Shown here piece after piece: positions 28,660 to 38,176 of a stretch of 64,000 nucleotides of DNA. This DNA is from Xanthomonas phaseoli pv. phaseoli. GTDB taxonomy: Bacteria > Pseudomonadota > Gammaproteobacteria > Xanthomonadales > Xanthomonadaceae. A model generated the notes under the pieces. It worked only from the letters and a program-made list of their open reading frames with translations, made no database searches and was not told where the DNA came from. The DNA lies in NCBI GenBank assembly GCA_022749655.1, contig CP094243.1, forward strand, positions 2,480,001 through 2,544,000, read 5' to 3'. Numbering within the stretch: the first letter of the stretch is position 1; every line of letters starts with the position of its first letter. A program made the position numbers and the translations under genes.

Positions 28660-31056
28660 GACGTCGCTGGCACCGCTGAAAGGCCTCTACAGCCAGGACA
28701 GCCACTACGATCGCAAAATCAGCGCCGGCACTGCGACCGTGCGGTTTCCGTTGGTCAAAGGTGGTTGGTGGGAACGCCTGATCGATCGCCCGCACCGCTT
28801 CGGCAAGCAGAAGGCGCGCTTTGCGCCGGGCCAGAGCTATGCAGGGGTGTGGTGGGCGGCGCCTGCCGCACTGACAGCCATGCAGACCGCGCGCGAGGTG
28901 TGGATCGTTGAGGGCATCTTCGATGCGATCGCGCTCCTGCAGCACGGCGTGTGCGCAGTGTCGGCCATGTCCTCCAACGCCTTTCCAGAAGAATCGCTGC
29001 GCGAGCTGGCAAAGGCACGCATGGCCGATCTTCCGACGCTCGTGTGGGCACTGGACAATGAGCCGGGCGCCCGTGCCTACACGCACAAGCACATCAAGCG
29101 CGCATCGGCGCTGGGCTTCGACTCGCGGGCGGCGCAAATCGTCCAGCGCGATGGCAAGAAGACCGACTGGAACGACCTGCACCTGCGCGCGATCGCGTCC
29201 GATGATCCCAAGCAGTGGGACAACGACGTCAAGGAAGCCCGCTATCAGGGCGACTTGCTCGTCGCCCGTTCGGCAGTCGACAAAGGCCTGCTGATGTTCG
29301 AGCACGACGGCCGCAATGACTTCTGGTTGGAGTACCGCTCCCGCCTGTACTGGTTCGATTTCGACACCCAGCGCTTCGACAAGCTGCGCAAGGAGAAGCT
29401 GGGCGACATCGATGCCGACGACGGCGACGAGGTAGCAACCGAGGATCTGAGGAAGATCAAGCGCGCTGCCTGCTCCGTCCAGAAAATCGCCAACTGCTAC
29501 CCGGAAGCCCTCTATTTCCAGCGCCAGGAGGTCACCGACGAAAGCTGGTACTACTTCCGTGTCGATTTTCCGCACGACGGCCCCAGTGTAAAGGGCACCT
29601 TTACCGGCGGTCATGTCTCCAGCGCTTCTGAGTTCAAGAAGCGCCTGATTTCCCTAGCGGCCGGCGCCATGTTCACCGGTACCGGCCACCAGTTGGACCG
29701 CTTGATCGAAGAGCAGACCGAGGCGATCAAGACGGTGGACGCCATCGATTTCGTGGGCTACAGCAAGGAACACCGCGCCTACCTGCTCGGCGACATGGCC
29801 GTGCGCGACGGCGAGCTGGTAACGGCCAACGAGGAGGACTACTTCGAGTTCGACAAGCTGCGCCTGAAGACCACGCAGAAGTCCATCCGACTGGAGATCC
29901 AACGCGATGCGGAGGCGTTCCGCGTGGATTGGCTACCGTGGCTGTGGCAGTGCTTCGGCACGCACGGCATGGTCGCGATGACGTTCTGGTTTGGCTCGTT
30001 GTTCGCCGAGCAGATCCGCGCGGGCCACAAGAGCTTCCCGTTTCTTGAAGCCACCGGTGAGGCCGGCGCCGGCAAGACCACGCTGCTGACGTTCCTGTGG
30101 AAGCTGCTGGGCCGCTCGGACTACGAGGGCTTCGACCCTGCCAAGTCGTCCAAGGCCGCCGCGCGCGCGCCATGGGTCAGGTGTCAGGCATGCCCGTCGT
30201 CCTGCTGGAGGCCGATCGCAGCGAGCCAGACAAATCCCACTCCAAGACGTTCGAGTGGGACGAGCTGAAAGACTTCTTCGGCGGCGGCACCCTGGCAACC
30301 CGTGGCGTGCGCAATGGCGGCAACGAGACTTACGAGCCACCGTTTCGCGGCACGATCGTGATCACCCAGAACGCCGCAGTGGACGCCAGCGAGGCAATCC
30401 TCACGCGCATCGTGAAGTTGCACTTCAAACGGCCGCAGGTCACCACCGAAAGCCGCATCGCGGCCGACAACCTCAATGCGCTGCAGGTCGAAGAAGTCAG
30501 CCATTTCCTTGTGCGTGCCATCCGCCAGGAACGCGCCATCCTCGATCTGTTCGCCGAGCGTGTAAAGGTCTTCGAGGCCAAGCTGCGCGCGCAACAAGAT
30601 CTGCGCCTAGAACGCGTCATCAAGAACCATGCGCAGATGCTGGCGCTGTTCGACTGCCTGCGCCTGGTCGTCACCGTCCCTGACGACATGGTCGAGCAGA
30701 CACGGCTCGCGTTGTTAGAAATGGCCCTGGAACGGCAGAAGGCGATCAGCGCGGACCACGCGATGGTCAACGAGTTCTGGGAGGTCTACGAATACCTCGA
30801 AGCCACCGGACACGGCAAAGCTGTGGTCAACCACAGCCGCGACGCGCAGCGCATTGCGATCAACCTCAATCACTTCGCTGCGCGGGCTGCTCAGTTCAGT
30901 CAGTCCGTGCCCGATCTAAAGGTGCTGCGAGCGCTGCTTGGCGACTCGCGCCGGCACAAGTTCATCGGCGCGAACGTGGCGGTCAACAGCGCCGTCCTCA
31001 AGGACGATCTGACCGGCGTCGGCACCACTGTGAAGTGCTGGGTGTTCCAAAAATGA
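28660..31056 (+). pseudogene. Phage Toprim primase/helicase, N-terminally truncated at IS-A, frameshift
   Basis: P4-alpha-like replication protein. It starts abruptly at the IS-A end with SLAPLKGLYSQDSHYDRKI, lacking the zinc-binding N terminus. The Toprim domain follows ('EVWIVEGIFDAIALLQHG', then 'LVWALDNEPGARAY', with acidic metal ligands). The helicase part contains Walker A 'GEAGAGKTTLLTFLWKLLG' near 30058-30110 and 'GTIVITQNAAVDASEAILTRIVKL'. A frame change near 30160-30175 (GC-repeat region) separates the two halves. The upstream side of the IS does not encode the missing N terminus, so flanking DNA was lost. Replication function is probably abolished. Confidence 0.82.
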
Positions 31057-31298
31057 GCGCGCTCGCACGTGTGGGAGATTTTGAGAAATTTTCGTTGACA
31101 TCCGCCCAGGAGCGGAGCAACCATTACTCCGTCGCCGCACAATCGGCGACCGGGTTTGACAGCCTGAATCAACGGCGCACCAGCGCCCATCGACCGATGC
31201 ACGGCGCTTTTTTCGCTCGCTGTGCAGTCGCGGGCGTTTGCCAGCCAGTTCTATGGCGGGCGGTGTGCGGAGGCCTTCGGGCCTGCCGGTTCCGTTGA
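31053..31298 (+). CDS. Small basic phage protein, Ash/Icd-like
   Basis: 81 residues overlapping the primase stop (ATGA). The segment 'RRTSAHRPMHGAFFARC' preceded by a Ser/Asn-rich stretch resembles short, GC-rich phage proteins annotated as Ash or Icd-like in enterobacterial and Pseudomonas prophages. The similarity is from memory of the pattern. The T run in GCGCTTTTTTCGC at 31205-31215 could also mark a terminator or small-RNA element. Confidence 0.4.
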   Translation: MSALARVGDFEKFSLTSAQERSNHYSVAAQSATGFDSLNQRRTSAHRPMHGAFFARCAVAGVCQPVLWRAVCGGLRACRFR

Positions 31299-31377
31299 CC
31301 GGTCTGTCAACCGCGCACCGTCCGCCACCTCGTTTGACAGCGTCGTGGCGGACTCCAACTACAACGGAGCCTGCACC

Positions 31378-31596
31378 ATGACCTACGACGCTCAAGAAGC
31401 GCCGGCCAATGCCGCGCGTCAGATCGCCCATTACTTCGGCCTGATTGCCGACACCCTCGATTGGAACCACACCGCCTGGCTCGCCCTGCAGGCGAAGCTG
31501 CAGGCCATGGGCAAAGCGCCCGAAGCACTGACGCTGGCCGATGCCGAGGCCGCCATTTCCAGCACCAATGCCGACCTGGTAGAGGTGCGCCAGTGA
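31378..31596 (+). CDS. Hypothetical early phage protein
   Basis: 72 residues, MTYDAQEAPANAARQIAHYFG, all-helical and acidic. AACGGAG lies just upstream of the ATG. It overlaps the next gene by four bases (GTGA). I do not recognise the family; the position is that of phage early/accessory genes. Confidence 0.6.
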   Translation: MTYDAQEAPANAARQIAHYFGLIADTLDWNHTAWLALQAKLQAMGKAPEALTLADAEAAISSTNADLVEVRQ

Positions 31597-31880
31597 GCCG
31601 CCGCGACCTGCATAAAGCGCTGCGCGTCGCCCCCGGCGTCTACCTGCTCCTGCAGATCCGGGCGACCGACGTCCTGGCCGAACTGTACGCCGACAGCCTG
31701 CATGACCGCCCACCGGTCATGTTCGCCTGCAGCGCGATCGAAAAGGCTTCCGAGTTGTTCCTGGTCGATGACGGCACTGGCCTGGTCATCGGCTCGTTGC
31801 ACGTGGTCATGCCCGAAGCCGAGGCCGCCTCCCTGCAGGAATGGGTGATTAAGCGCATGCCCGCATTGGAGGTGGCTTGA
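31593..31880 (+). CDS. Hypothetical early phage protein
   Basis: 95 residues from a GTG that overlaps the preceding stop: MSRRDLHKALRVAPGVYLLLQIRA. Mixed alpha/beta composition with no motif I can name. It is coupled to the next gene, whose ATG overlaps its TGA at 31880. Confidence 0.6.
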   Translation: MSRRDLHKALRVAPGVYLLLQIRATDVLAELYADSLHDRPPVMFACSAIEKASELFLVDDGTGLVIGSLHVVMPEAEAASLQEWVIKRMPALEVA

Positions 31881-32145
31881 TGGACGCCGCTCACCATATG
31901 CGCAGCTGCCGGAAGACGCTGATTTCTCGATCAGCGAAGAAGAGCAATACCGCCTCTGGCGTGCGTACCACGCGGCCGCATTGCTTGCTGCGCTGACCAA
32001 CGATATCGCGATCGAAGCAGGCATCAATCACGACGGACCAGCGGCGGTGGCCGAGTACATCCGCCACGAACTGCTCGATGTCCTCAATGGCGCGCAGCGC
32101 CTGCGTGAGCCTGACCCCAGCATCCGCCATCCGGCGCCGACCTGA
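31880..32145 (+). CDS. Hypothetical early phage protein, frameshift
   Basis: About 88 residues. After MDAAH a missing C near 31895 breaks the frame; the protein then reads YAQLPEDADFSISEEEQYRLW and continues to HPAPT. The rest is helical, with alternating acidic and hydrophobic residues. The family is unknown. Confidence 0.5.
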
Positions 32146-32228
32146 TCTAACCCCGCAACAGCGGGCCGGCGGGCGGTGCTGTCACACCGCCCCAAGGCCC
32201 TCCACCAACGCAACTCAGGAGAGTCGAT

Positions 32229-32654
32229 ATGCAACAGCACACTGGAACACGTCCAGCCACGGCAGCACGTCCGTTGGCTTTGAGCACCGGACCTGGCGCG
32301 GAGGCTAGCACGCCGGCCGTTGCGGCCTACGATCGCGGCATGGGCGACTGCTCAGCGACCATCACCATGCACGTCACGCATGGCACGGTCGTGGTCACCG
32401 CCACGCTGAGCATGGGACCGCTTCGCGAGGCTCGCCAGTCGTGGGAGCGGCGTCGCGGCACCGGCACCGGCTGGAAACTCGTCGACGGCCCCCGCCTGTG
32501 GACGACGGCGGAAGACCGCATCAGTACGGAACTGGCCGAGTTCATGGACGGCCTGGACTTTCCCTTCGACCTGGCCAACATGCTGCCGCGCAGGCCCACC
32601 GCGGCGGCGGCCGCTGCGATGGCGCAGGCCGAACGGGAGGTGGCCCATGGGTGA
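32229..32654 (+). CDS. Hypothetical phage protein
   Basis: 141 residues. The central 'TITMHVTHGTVVVTATLSMGPL' suggests a beta-sheet domain, followed by 'PRLWTTAEDRISTELAEFMDGLDFPFDLANMLPRR' in two parts. AGGAG lies before the ATG. It overlaps the next small gene by 8 bases. I do not recognise it. Confidence 0.6.
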   Translation: MQQHTGTRPATAARPLALSTGPGAEASTPAVAAYDRGMGDCSATITMHVTHGTVVVTATLSMGPLREARQSWERRRGTGTGWKLVDGPRLWTTAEDRISTELAEFMDGLDFPFDLANMLPRRPTAAAAAAMAQAEREVAHG

Positions 32655-32829
32655 GCTGCTGGCTTTGGCAATGATCCTGGCGCCGACGGCCGGTGGTGCC
32701 CTGGTCTACAAGCTGTGGGCCTCGCGCCGTCCGCGCCGCACTCAGACCGGCCTGGCTGTCGGACAGGTGCCGCAGCGGCTACATCGCCGCACGCGCATGG
32801 CCGTGCGGCGGGAGGCTGCTCATGGCTGA
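32647..32829 (+). CDS. Small membrane-anchored hypothetical protein
   Basis: 60 residues. One hydrophobic segment (residues 4-22, LLALAMILAPTAGGALVY) is followed by a very basic tail. It overlaps both neighbours by 8 bases, as expected in a tightly coupled early operon. Confidence 0.5.
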   Translation: MGELLALAMILAPTAGGALVYKLWASRRPRRTQTGLAVGQVPQRLHRRTRMAVRREAAHG

Positions 32830-33094
32830 TTCCGTCATCCTTCTTGGCCCGCAGGGCAGCGCCAAATCACTCAACGCCGAGGCTCTGTGTCAGACGCTCG
32901 GCCTGCAGGAGGTCATCGAGCTGGACGATATGTTGTTCGCGTTCCGCGCTGATCGCCTGGAGTCTTCCGGGCAGCTGATCCTGACCTGCGACGAACAGCA
33001 AGCGCACACCTGGTCGGTTCGCTGGGGTTTGCGCCTCATGCGTGTCGATGAAGCACGCGCCCAGCTCGGTGCCGCATGGAGGACGCAGCCATGA
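32822..33094 (+). CDS. Small P-loop-like phage protein
   Basis: 90 residues. 'VILLGPQGSAKSLNAEAL' near the N terminus looks like a Walker A loop (GPxGxxKS). 'VIELDDMLFAF' and 'LILTCDE' follow and could supply a Walker B acid. It is shorter than a full NTPase, so it may be a minimal nucleotide-binding protein. The function is unknown. Confidence 0.55.
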   Translation: MADSVILLGPQGSAKSLNAEALCQTLGLQEVIELDDMLFAFRADRLESSGQLILTCDEQQAHTWSVRWGLRLMRVDEARAQLGAAWRTQP

Positions 33095-33315
33095 ACCTGC
33101 AGCGCACGATCGAGGTTGCGCGCGCCGCCGCGCGCATGGGAGGCCCTGGCCCCTTGTCCACTGGGGAAGCACTCACCGCTGCTCTGGTGCTGAATCGTGC
33201 CGACTGGCTGGCCGAGATGGACTACACCATCGCCGAGGCACTGGACCGTATCGACTCCGACACCGTGCAGCATTTGCGCGAGGCTGAACGCGTGCTGCGC
33301 CGGGAGGTACCGTGA
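33091..33315 (+). CDS. Hypothetical early phage protein
   Basis: 74 residues, helical (TIEVARAAARMGG; DWLAEMDYTIAEALDRI). Four-base overlaps with both neighbours show translational coupling. No family is recognised. Confidence 0.55.
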   Translation: MNLQRTIEVARAAARMGGPGPLSTGEALTAALVLNRADWLAEMDYTIAEALDRIDSDTVQHLREAERVLRREVP

Positions 33316-33584
33316 CGCAGCGCCAGGTCGACCACGACACACCTCTGCCGCCCTGCGCGAACGGCCACGTCGCTCGCCACATGCTCGATGCCCGCCGCCT
33401 CGAGGCGGGCGGTGGGCACTTTATCGAATGCGTGTGTGGGCGGACACAGAAGCACCCCGGCTTCGAGTTGGCCATGACCGAATGGCGGCGTGCTCATCGC
33501 ATCCGCACGCCCCGTCAGCCAAGGCCCAGCGCCCAGAACGTCGTGCAGCTCGGCCTGCGCTTCACCGGTGCGCGCCAGCGATGA
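33312..33584 (+). CDS. Zinc-ribbon-like phage protein (Lar-like)
   Basis: 90 residues with a candidate zinc site: Cys-Ala-Asn-Gly-His near residue 15 and 'HFIECVCGR' near residue 40. The following 'FELAMTEWRRAH' resembles the C-terminal AxxxWN helix of Lar-type restriction-alleviation proteins. The start is a GTG overlapping the previous stop. The assignment is tentative. Confidence 0.45.
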   Translation: MTQRQVDHDTPLPPCANGHVARHMLDARRLEAGGGHFIECVCGRTQKHPGFELAMTEWRRAHRIRTPRQPRPSAQNVVQLGLRFTGARQR

Positions 33585-33790
33585 TCGATGGCGCAAATAT
33601 GGAGGGGTTTCGCAGGGCTTGCGAGGCGCGGCACTGGCTACGGCAGGGCTACGCGGATGCAGCCAAGGTGCGCGAGCTGCGGCTCCGCATAGCCGCTCAG
33701 CGCGGCTATGCCGCTGCCGACTTGCTCGTGGAAGAAATGCGTGAGCAGTGGCGACGCCGGCGTGAGTGGATCGAGGTGCAAGTCGCGTGA
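33581..33790 (+). CDS. Hypothetical early phage protein
   Basis: 69 residues, strongly basic and helical (FRRACEARHWLRQGYADAAKV; MREQWRRRREWIEV). It overlaps its neighbours by four bases on both sides. The family is unknown. Confidence 0.5.
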   Translation: MIDGANMEGFRRACEARHWLRQGYADAAKVRELRLRIAAQRGYAAADLLVEEMREQWRRRREWIEVQVA

Positions 33791-34005
33791 GTAGTCCGAT
33801 GATTACGTTCGAGGACCTGCGCCGCCTGTGCGCGCCGGCCGGTCCTGCTCCCCGTGTGTCGACGGTAGTGCGCTGGGCACGCGAGCAGGGAATTCTCTAT
33901 AGGTACGACGGCAGGGGCGGAATCTGGACAACCCTGGACGCGCTCAATGCCGCATTGGGGCTGACCCAGAGCGCTGCTGAGCTACACAACAAGGAGCTGA
34001 TCTGA
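33787..34005 (+). CDS. DUF4224-like small regulator, excisionase position
   Basis: 72 residues with 'ITFEDLRRLCAPAGPAPRVSTVVRWAREQGI' in two parts. This is the pattern of DUF4224/excisionase-like winged proteins that sit just before phage integrases. The start is the GTG at 33787, with an ATG at 33799 as alternative. Its stop overlaps the integrase ATG. Confidence 0.65.
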   Translation: MSSPMITFEDLRRLCAPAGPAPRVSTVVRWAREQGILYRYDGRGGIWTTLDALNAALGLTQSAAELHNKELI

Positions 34006-35234
34006 TGGGACGCGGCAGGAAGCGCAAGTTCAACCCGGATATTCCCAGGCACATCGACCAAGACGCCCTCCCAAAAGGCGTCTACTGGTCTGACGGGCGC
34101 TGGTACATCATCGAACCACACCCCGAGGGCGGCCCCACGAGGAAGCGCACCATTGCCTACGCGGATTCGAGGTTATCCGACCTCCATGCGGCCAGAGAGG
34201 CATCCCGTGGTGCCGGCCTGGTCGGCTCCCTGCAGTACCTGGCCAACGCGTTCAAGCTCTCCACCGAATACAGCGACCTGTCTCGCAGCACCCGCGATGA
34301 TTACGATCGCCATGCCGAGGTGGCCTGCGGCTACGTGCTGAAGGACGGCAGCCTGTTCGGGAGCCTGCAGGTGGACCGTCTGTCCGTTCCCCTGGTGCAG
34401 CGCCTGGTCGAAGCGCTCGCCAAGGGGCGGGAAGCAAGCACCGTGCAGCCCGCATTGCTTGCCCGTCCGTCCACAGCCAATCACACACTGCGGTATCTGC
34501 ACCGGCTTTTTGCTTGGGGCATACGCATCGGCTATTGCAAGACCAACCCGGCCAGCGGTGTGCGCGGTGCAAAGGAGCGCGCGGATGCAAAGATGCCGGA
34601 CCCGCAATCGTTCATAGCTGTGCTTGAGTTCGCCAAGTCACGCGCTGCATTGCCGCTACACGCAAAGGGAGCGGTCCCGCCTTACATGCCGGCGGTGATG
34701 GTACTGGCCTACAACGCACGTCTGCGCGGTGTCGAGGTGACCGACCTGACAGACGCGGACGCGCTACAGCAGGGAGTGCGCTGCACGCGCCGCAAGGGTT
34801 CTCGCGACAACATCACCGCCTGGAACGACGATCTGCGGTGGGCATGGACTTGGCTGCGCGACTACCGTGCTCAACGGATCCATGCGCACAAGCGACCGGT
34901 CCCCCTGCGCCCTGAGCAGCGCGGCTTGTTGGTGACCCAGACCGGCACGCGCTTGGCGCGATCAACATTGAAGACGGCCTGGCAGCGCTTGATCACGGCG
35001 GCGATCGAGGCCGGCGCGATCGAGGAAGAAGCCCGGTTCACGCTGCACGGCCTAAAGCATCGGGGCATAACTGACACCCGTGGTACGCGGGCGCACAAGC
35101 AAGATGCTGCGGGCCACGTCACGCCGCAGATGACGCACCGTTACGATCACGAACTGCAGGTGATTGCGCCGCCGGCGTTGCCTACCGATGAGGCCTTGGC
35201 GTTCGTTGACGTATTCAAGCCCTCAGAGTCGTGA
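34005..35234 (+). CDS. int: Phage tyrosine integrase
   Basis: Site-specific recombinase, 409 residues. An N-terminal arm-binding region (KRKFNPDIPRHID, GVYWSDGRWYII) precedes a SAM-like core-binding domain and the catalytic domain. The first catalytic Arg is Arg241 in 'NARLRGVEV'. Box II reads His348-Gly-Leu-Lys351, with Lys where most members have Arg. 'GHVTPQMTHRYDHE' supplies the His and the nucleophilic Tyr. It ends beside tRNA-Asn, its likely attachment site. Frame intact. Confidence 0.9.
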   Translation: MGRGRKRKFNPDIPRHIDQDALPKGVYWSDGRWYIIEPHPEGGPTRKRTIAYADSRLSDLHAAREASRGAGLVGSLQYLANAFKLSTEYSDLSRSTRDDYDRHAEVACGYVLKDGSLFGSLQVDRLSVPLVQRLVEALAKGREASTVQPALLARPSTANHTLRYLHRLFAWGIRIGYCKTNPASGVRGAKERADAKMPDPQSFIAVLEFAKSRAALPLHAKGAVPPYMPAVMVLAYNARLRGVEVTDLTDADALQQGVRCTRRKGSRDNITAWNDDLRWAWTWLRDYRAQRIHAHKRPVPLRPEQRGLLVTQTGTRLARSTLKTAWQRLITAAIEAGAIEEEARFTLHGLKHRGITDTRGTRAHKQDAAGHVTPQMTHRYDHELQVIAPPALPTDEALAFVDVFKPSES

Positions 35235-35243
35235 GGGCTGTGA

Positions 35244-35267
35244 ATTTTCCCGGCAATTTTCCCGGCG
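35244..35267. repeat. Tandem 12-base repeat next to int
   Basis: AATTTTCCCGGC occurs twice in direct tandem between the integrase stop and tRNA-Asn. Short direct repeats here could be integrase arm-type binding sites of the attachment region. No further copies were found nearby. Confidence 0.6.
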
Positions 35268-35275
35268 CAACAAAA

Positions 35276-35303
35276 AGGGCTTGCGAGTTATCGCAAGCCC
35301 TTG
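35276..35303. terminator. Terminator between int and tRNA-Asn
   Basis: AAGGGCTTGCGA pairs perfectly with TCGCAAGCCCTT across a GTTA loop. On the minus strand it is followed by a TTTTT run, so it is a good rho-independent terminator for tRNA-Asn. In the plus direction it can also end int transcription. Confidence 0.8.
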
Positions 35304-35310
35304 ATGTTTT

Positions 35311-35386
35311 TGGCGCCCGAAGTTGGACTCGAACCAACGACCCCTGATTAACAGTCAAGTGCTCTAACCGGCTGAGCTATTCGGGC
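35311..35386 (-). tRNA. tRNA-Asn (anticodon GTT)
   Basis: 76 bases with encoded CCA. The acceptor stem GCCCGAA/TTCGGGC, D-loop AGCTCAGCCGGTTAGAG, anticodon loop CTGTTAA and T-arm GGTTCGAGTCC are all present. It is the probable prophage integration site, since the integrase lies just past its 3' end. Confidence 0.97.
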
Positions 35387-35445
35387 GGGGAGGCAATTAT
35401 AGGGAGGCTTGGCTGCATGTGCAAGCCCCCGTCGCGCCGCAAGTC

Positions 35446-35973
35446 TCAAGATGGACAAGGTTGCGGTAGGCGCGGCCGCAAGGAGCGAAGCCGGCCAGTC
35501 ATGCTGACAATGACCTGACCCTCGAGGCCTCCATCTCGGCAGACGTTGAAGGTCACATTAGTCCCTAGCATGGTCCCTAGCGGACCAAAGCGCAGATGCG
35601 TACGTCCGGAAGTGGTGCGGACGCTTATCTTCGCGTCAACCTTGCCTGTTCCCGACGCGATGATGTCACTCGCACCATCGGGTCGGCGATTTCCATCCGG
35701 ATCTGCAAACAACAGCCAGCCGTGCGTCCAATCGTGACCAGCTGCACAAGCATCTGATGACTCGCGCGGACACATTCCTACCGGGTCCCCGCGGGTAATT
35801 GAGGTCGATCTTGCAAGAGCCAAATGTGCAGCAAGTTCAAGCATGGCTGCCCGAACCTGATGCGTTCGGTGCAGCGCCGTCAAGGACGGTAGGGCGATGG
35901 ATAGCGCGACCGCAAGTGCTGCGACCGCAATAGAACACTCAATGAGGCTGAATCCTCTGTGGGGTTGGTGCAT
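35446..35973 (-). CDS. GspH/FimT-type pseudopilin
   Basis: About 175 residues. The prepilin-peptidase signature 'RGFSLIECSIAVAALAVALS' (cleavage between Gly and Phe) follows a six-residue basic leader and continues as the hydrophobic N-terminal helix. The FimT/GspH domain includes 'ARSTSITRGDPVGMC' and 'GWLLFADPDGNRRPDG'. It is a minor pseudopilin of type IV pili or type II secretion. I chose the ATG at 35973 because the leader must be short. It stands alone, without other pil genes. Confidence 0.85.
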   Translation of the reverse strand: MHQPHRGFSLIECSIAVAALAVALSIALPSLTALHRTHQVRAAMLELAAHLALARSTSITRGDPVGMCPRESSDACAAGHDWTHGWLLFADPDGNRRPDGASDIIASGTGKVDAKISVRTTSGRTHLRFGPLGTMLGTNVTFNVCRDGGLEGQVIVSMTGRLRSLRPRLPQPCPS

Positions 35974-36127
35974 ATCCTTGCCAAGCCTCGAACCTTCGGT
36001 GAGCCTTAGAATCGGGTGCGGTTGACGTTTCCGCGATCGGCCTAAAGCCCGCAGGAAGGTAGGGAAACCGCAAACATCGCCGTCATCCGCCGTCGCTATA
36101 CTCAGCGGTCGTCCGAAGGTGCGCTCC

Positions 36128-38148
36128 ATGACCGATCGTTTTCAGCTCGTATCCCCTTACTCGCCGGCGGGCGACCAGCCTGCGGCCATCGACAAGCTGG
36201 TCGCCAACTTCGAAGCCGGGCTGGCCAAGCAGACGCTGTTGGGCGTGACCGGTTCGGGCAAGACCTACACCATTGCCAATGTGGTCCAGCAGGTGCAGAA
36301 GCCGACCCTGGTGATGGCGCCCAACAAGACGTTGGCGGCGCAGCTGTACGGCGAGTTCAAGTCGTTCTTCCCGCATAACGCGGTCGAGTACTTCGTCAGC
36401 TACTACGACTACTACCAGCCGGAGGCCTATGTGCCCTCGTCGGACACCTTCATCGAGAAGGACAGTTCGATCAATGAACACATCGAGCAGATGCGTTTGT
36501 CGGCGACCAAGACCTTGCTGTCCCGGCGCGATTCGCTGGTGGTGGCGACGGTGTCGGCCATCTACGGCCTTGGTGCGCCGGAGGACTACCTATCGCTGCG
36601 TCTGATCCTGTCGGTTGGCGAGCACATCGATCAGCGCCAGTTGATCCGCCATCTCACCGATCTGCAATACACCCGCAACGAGTTCGAACTCACGCGCGGT
36701 GCCTTTCGCGTACGCGGCGAGGTGTTGGATGTGTTCCCGGCCGAGTCGGATACCGAAGCCTTGCGCATCGAGTTGTTCGATGGGGACATCGAGCAGCTGA
36801 CGTTGTTCGATCCGCTCACGGGCGAAACCTTGCGCAAGTTGCAGCGCTACACCGTGTACCCGAAAACCCATTACGCCACGACGCGCGAGCGCACCTTGAA
36901 TGCGGTGGACACCATCAAGGAAGAGCTGAAAGAACGCCTGGAACAGCTCTACGCGCAGAACAAGCTGGTCGAGGCCCAACGTCTGGCCCAGCGCACGCAA
37001 TTCGATCTGGAAATGATGGCCGAAGTGGGTTTTGCAACGGCATCGAAAACTACTCGCGGCATCTCACCGGCAAGGCGCCGGGCGAGCCGCCGCCGACCTT
37101 GTTCGACTACCTGCCGCCGGACGCGCTGCTGGTCATCGACGAGTCGCATGTGACCATCCCGCAGATCGGTGCGATGTACAAGGGCGACCGTTCGCGCAAG
37201 GAAACGCTGGTGGAGTTCGGTTTTCGCTTGCCGTCCGCCTTGGATAACCGACCCTTGCGTTTCGAAGAGTGGGAGGCGCGTTCACCACGCAGCATCTATG
37301 TTTCGGCAACGCCGGGTCCTTATGAGGTGCGCGAGTCTGCCGGCGAAGTCACCGAGCTGGTGGTGCGCCCAACCGGTCTGATCGACCCGGTGGTGGAGAT
37401 CAGACCGGTTGGTACGCAGGTCGACGACCTCATGTCCGAGGTTCACGAGCGCATCAAGCTCGGCGATCGCGTGCTGGTGACCACGTTGACCAAGCGCATG
37501 GCCGAGAACCTCACCGAGTACCTGGGAGAACACGGAATTCGGGTGCGCTACCTGCACTCGGATATCGACACCGTCGAGCGCGTGGAGATCATTCGCGACC
37601 TGCGCCTGGGCAAGTTCGATGTGCTCGTGGGCATCAATCTGCTGCGCGAGGGCTTGGACATGCCGGAAGTCTCGCTGGTGGCGATCCTGGATGCCGACAA
37701 GGAAGGCTTCCTGCGGTCGACCGGGTCGCTGATCCAGACCATCGGCCGTGCCGCACGCAATCTGCGCGGCAAAGCCATTCTGTATGCCGACAAGGTGACG
37801 CGTTCGATGCAGGCGGCAATCGACGAGACCGATCGTCGCCGCGAGAAGCAGGTCGAGTACAACCTGGAACATGGCATCACACCGAAATCCGTCGAACGGC
37901 CGATCGCCGACATCATGGAAGGCGCGCGTGACGATGCGGCCGACAAGAAGTCGGGCAAGGGTCGTTCGAAATCGCGTCAGGTCGCAGAGGAGGCGCCCGA
38001 TTACCGTGCCATGAAGCCTGCGGAAGTCGCCGGCAAGCTCAAGAGTCTGGAGCAGAAGATGTATCAGCACGCCAAGGATCTGGAGTTCGAGGCCGCAGCT
38101 CAAATCCGCGATCAGATCCAGAAGTTGAAAGCGGCAAGTCTGGGCTAG
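36128..38148 (+). CDS. uvrB: Excinuclease ABC subunit B, frameshift
   Basis: DNA damage-recognition helicase-like subunit of nucleotide excision repair. About 673 residues. Walker A '[10 protein letters not shown]' (near 39-48), the beta-hairpin '[21 protein letters not shown]' in two parts, '[10 protein letters not shown]', '[11 protein letters not shown]' and a C-terminal UVR motif ([24 protein letters not shown]). At 37029-37033 the sequence has TTTT where TTTTT is needed for [15 protein letters not shown]; this single missing T is the only break. The gene is highly conserved and normally functional, so this is probably a sequencing error and a useful control for the other breaks. Confidence 0.95.
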
Positions 38149-38176
38149 GGCAGGCAGTAGTGGGGTGCTGAAGGGC

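Larger units (their letters stand above)
5800..35310. mobile_element. P2-like (Myoviridae-type) prophage integrated at tRNA-Asn
   Basis: The gene order follows P2: leftward terminase ATPase and portal; rightward O, N, M, L, X, lysis genes, R, S; then J, I, H, V, W, FI, FII, E/E', T, U, D. The integrase at 34005-35234 ends 76 bases from the 3' end of tRNA-Asn, which marks the right boundary. The left boundary is uncertain: I found no second copy of the tRNA 3' end, so attL is either degraded or left of the window. No CI-like repressor, Cox or Ogr gene is visible; IS-A occupies that position. A cargo gene of PNP type lies in the tail region. Structural genes are complete, but control genes appear lost. 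Confidence 0.85.

Noticed and set aside
36128..38148. uvrB as a genuine pseudogene
   Set aside because: One missing T in a five-T run is the only defect in a conserved repair gene, and the same error type recurs across the window.
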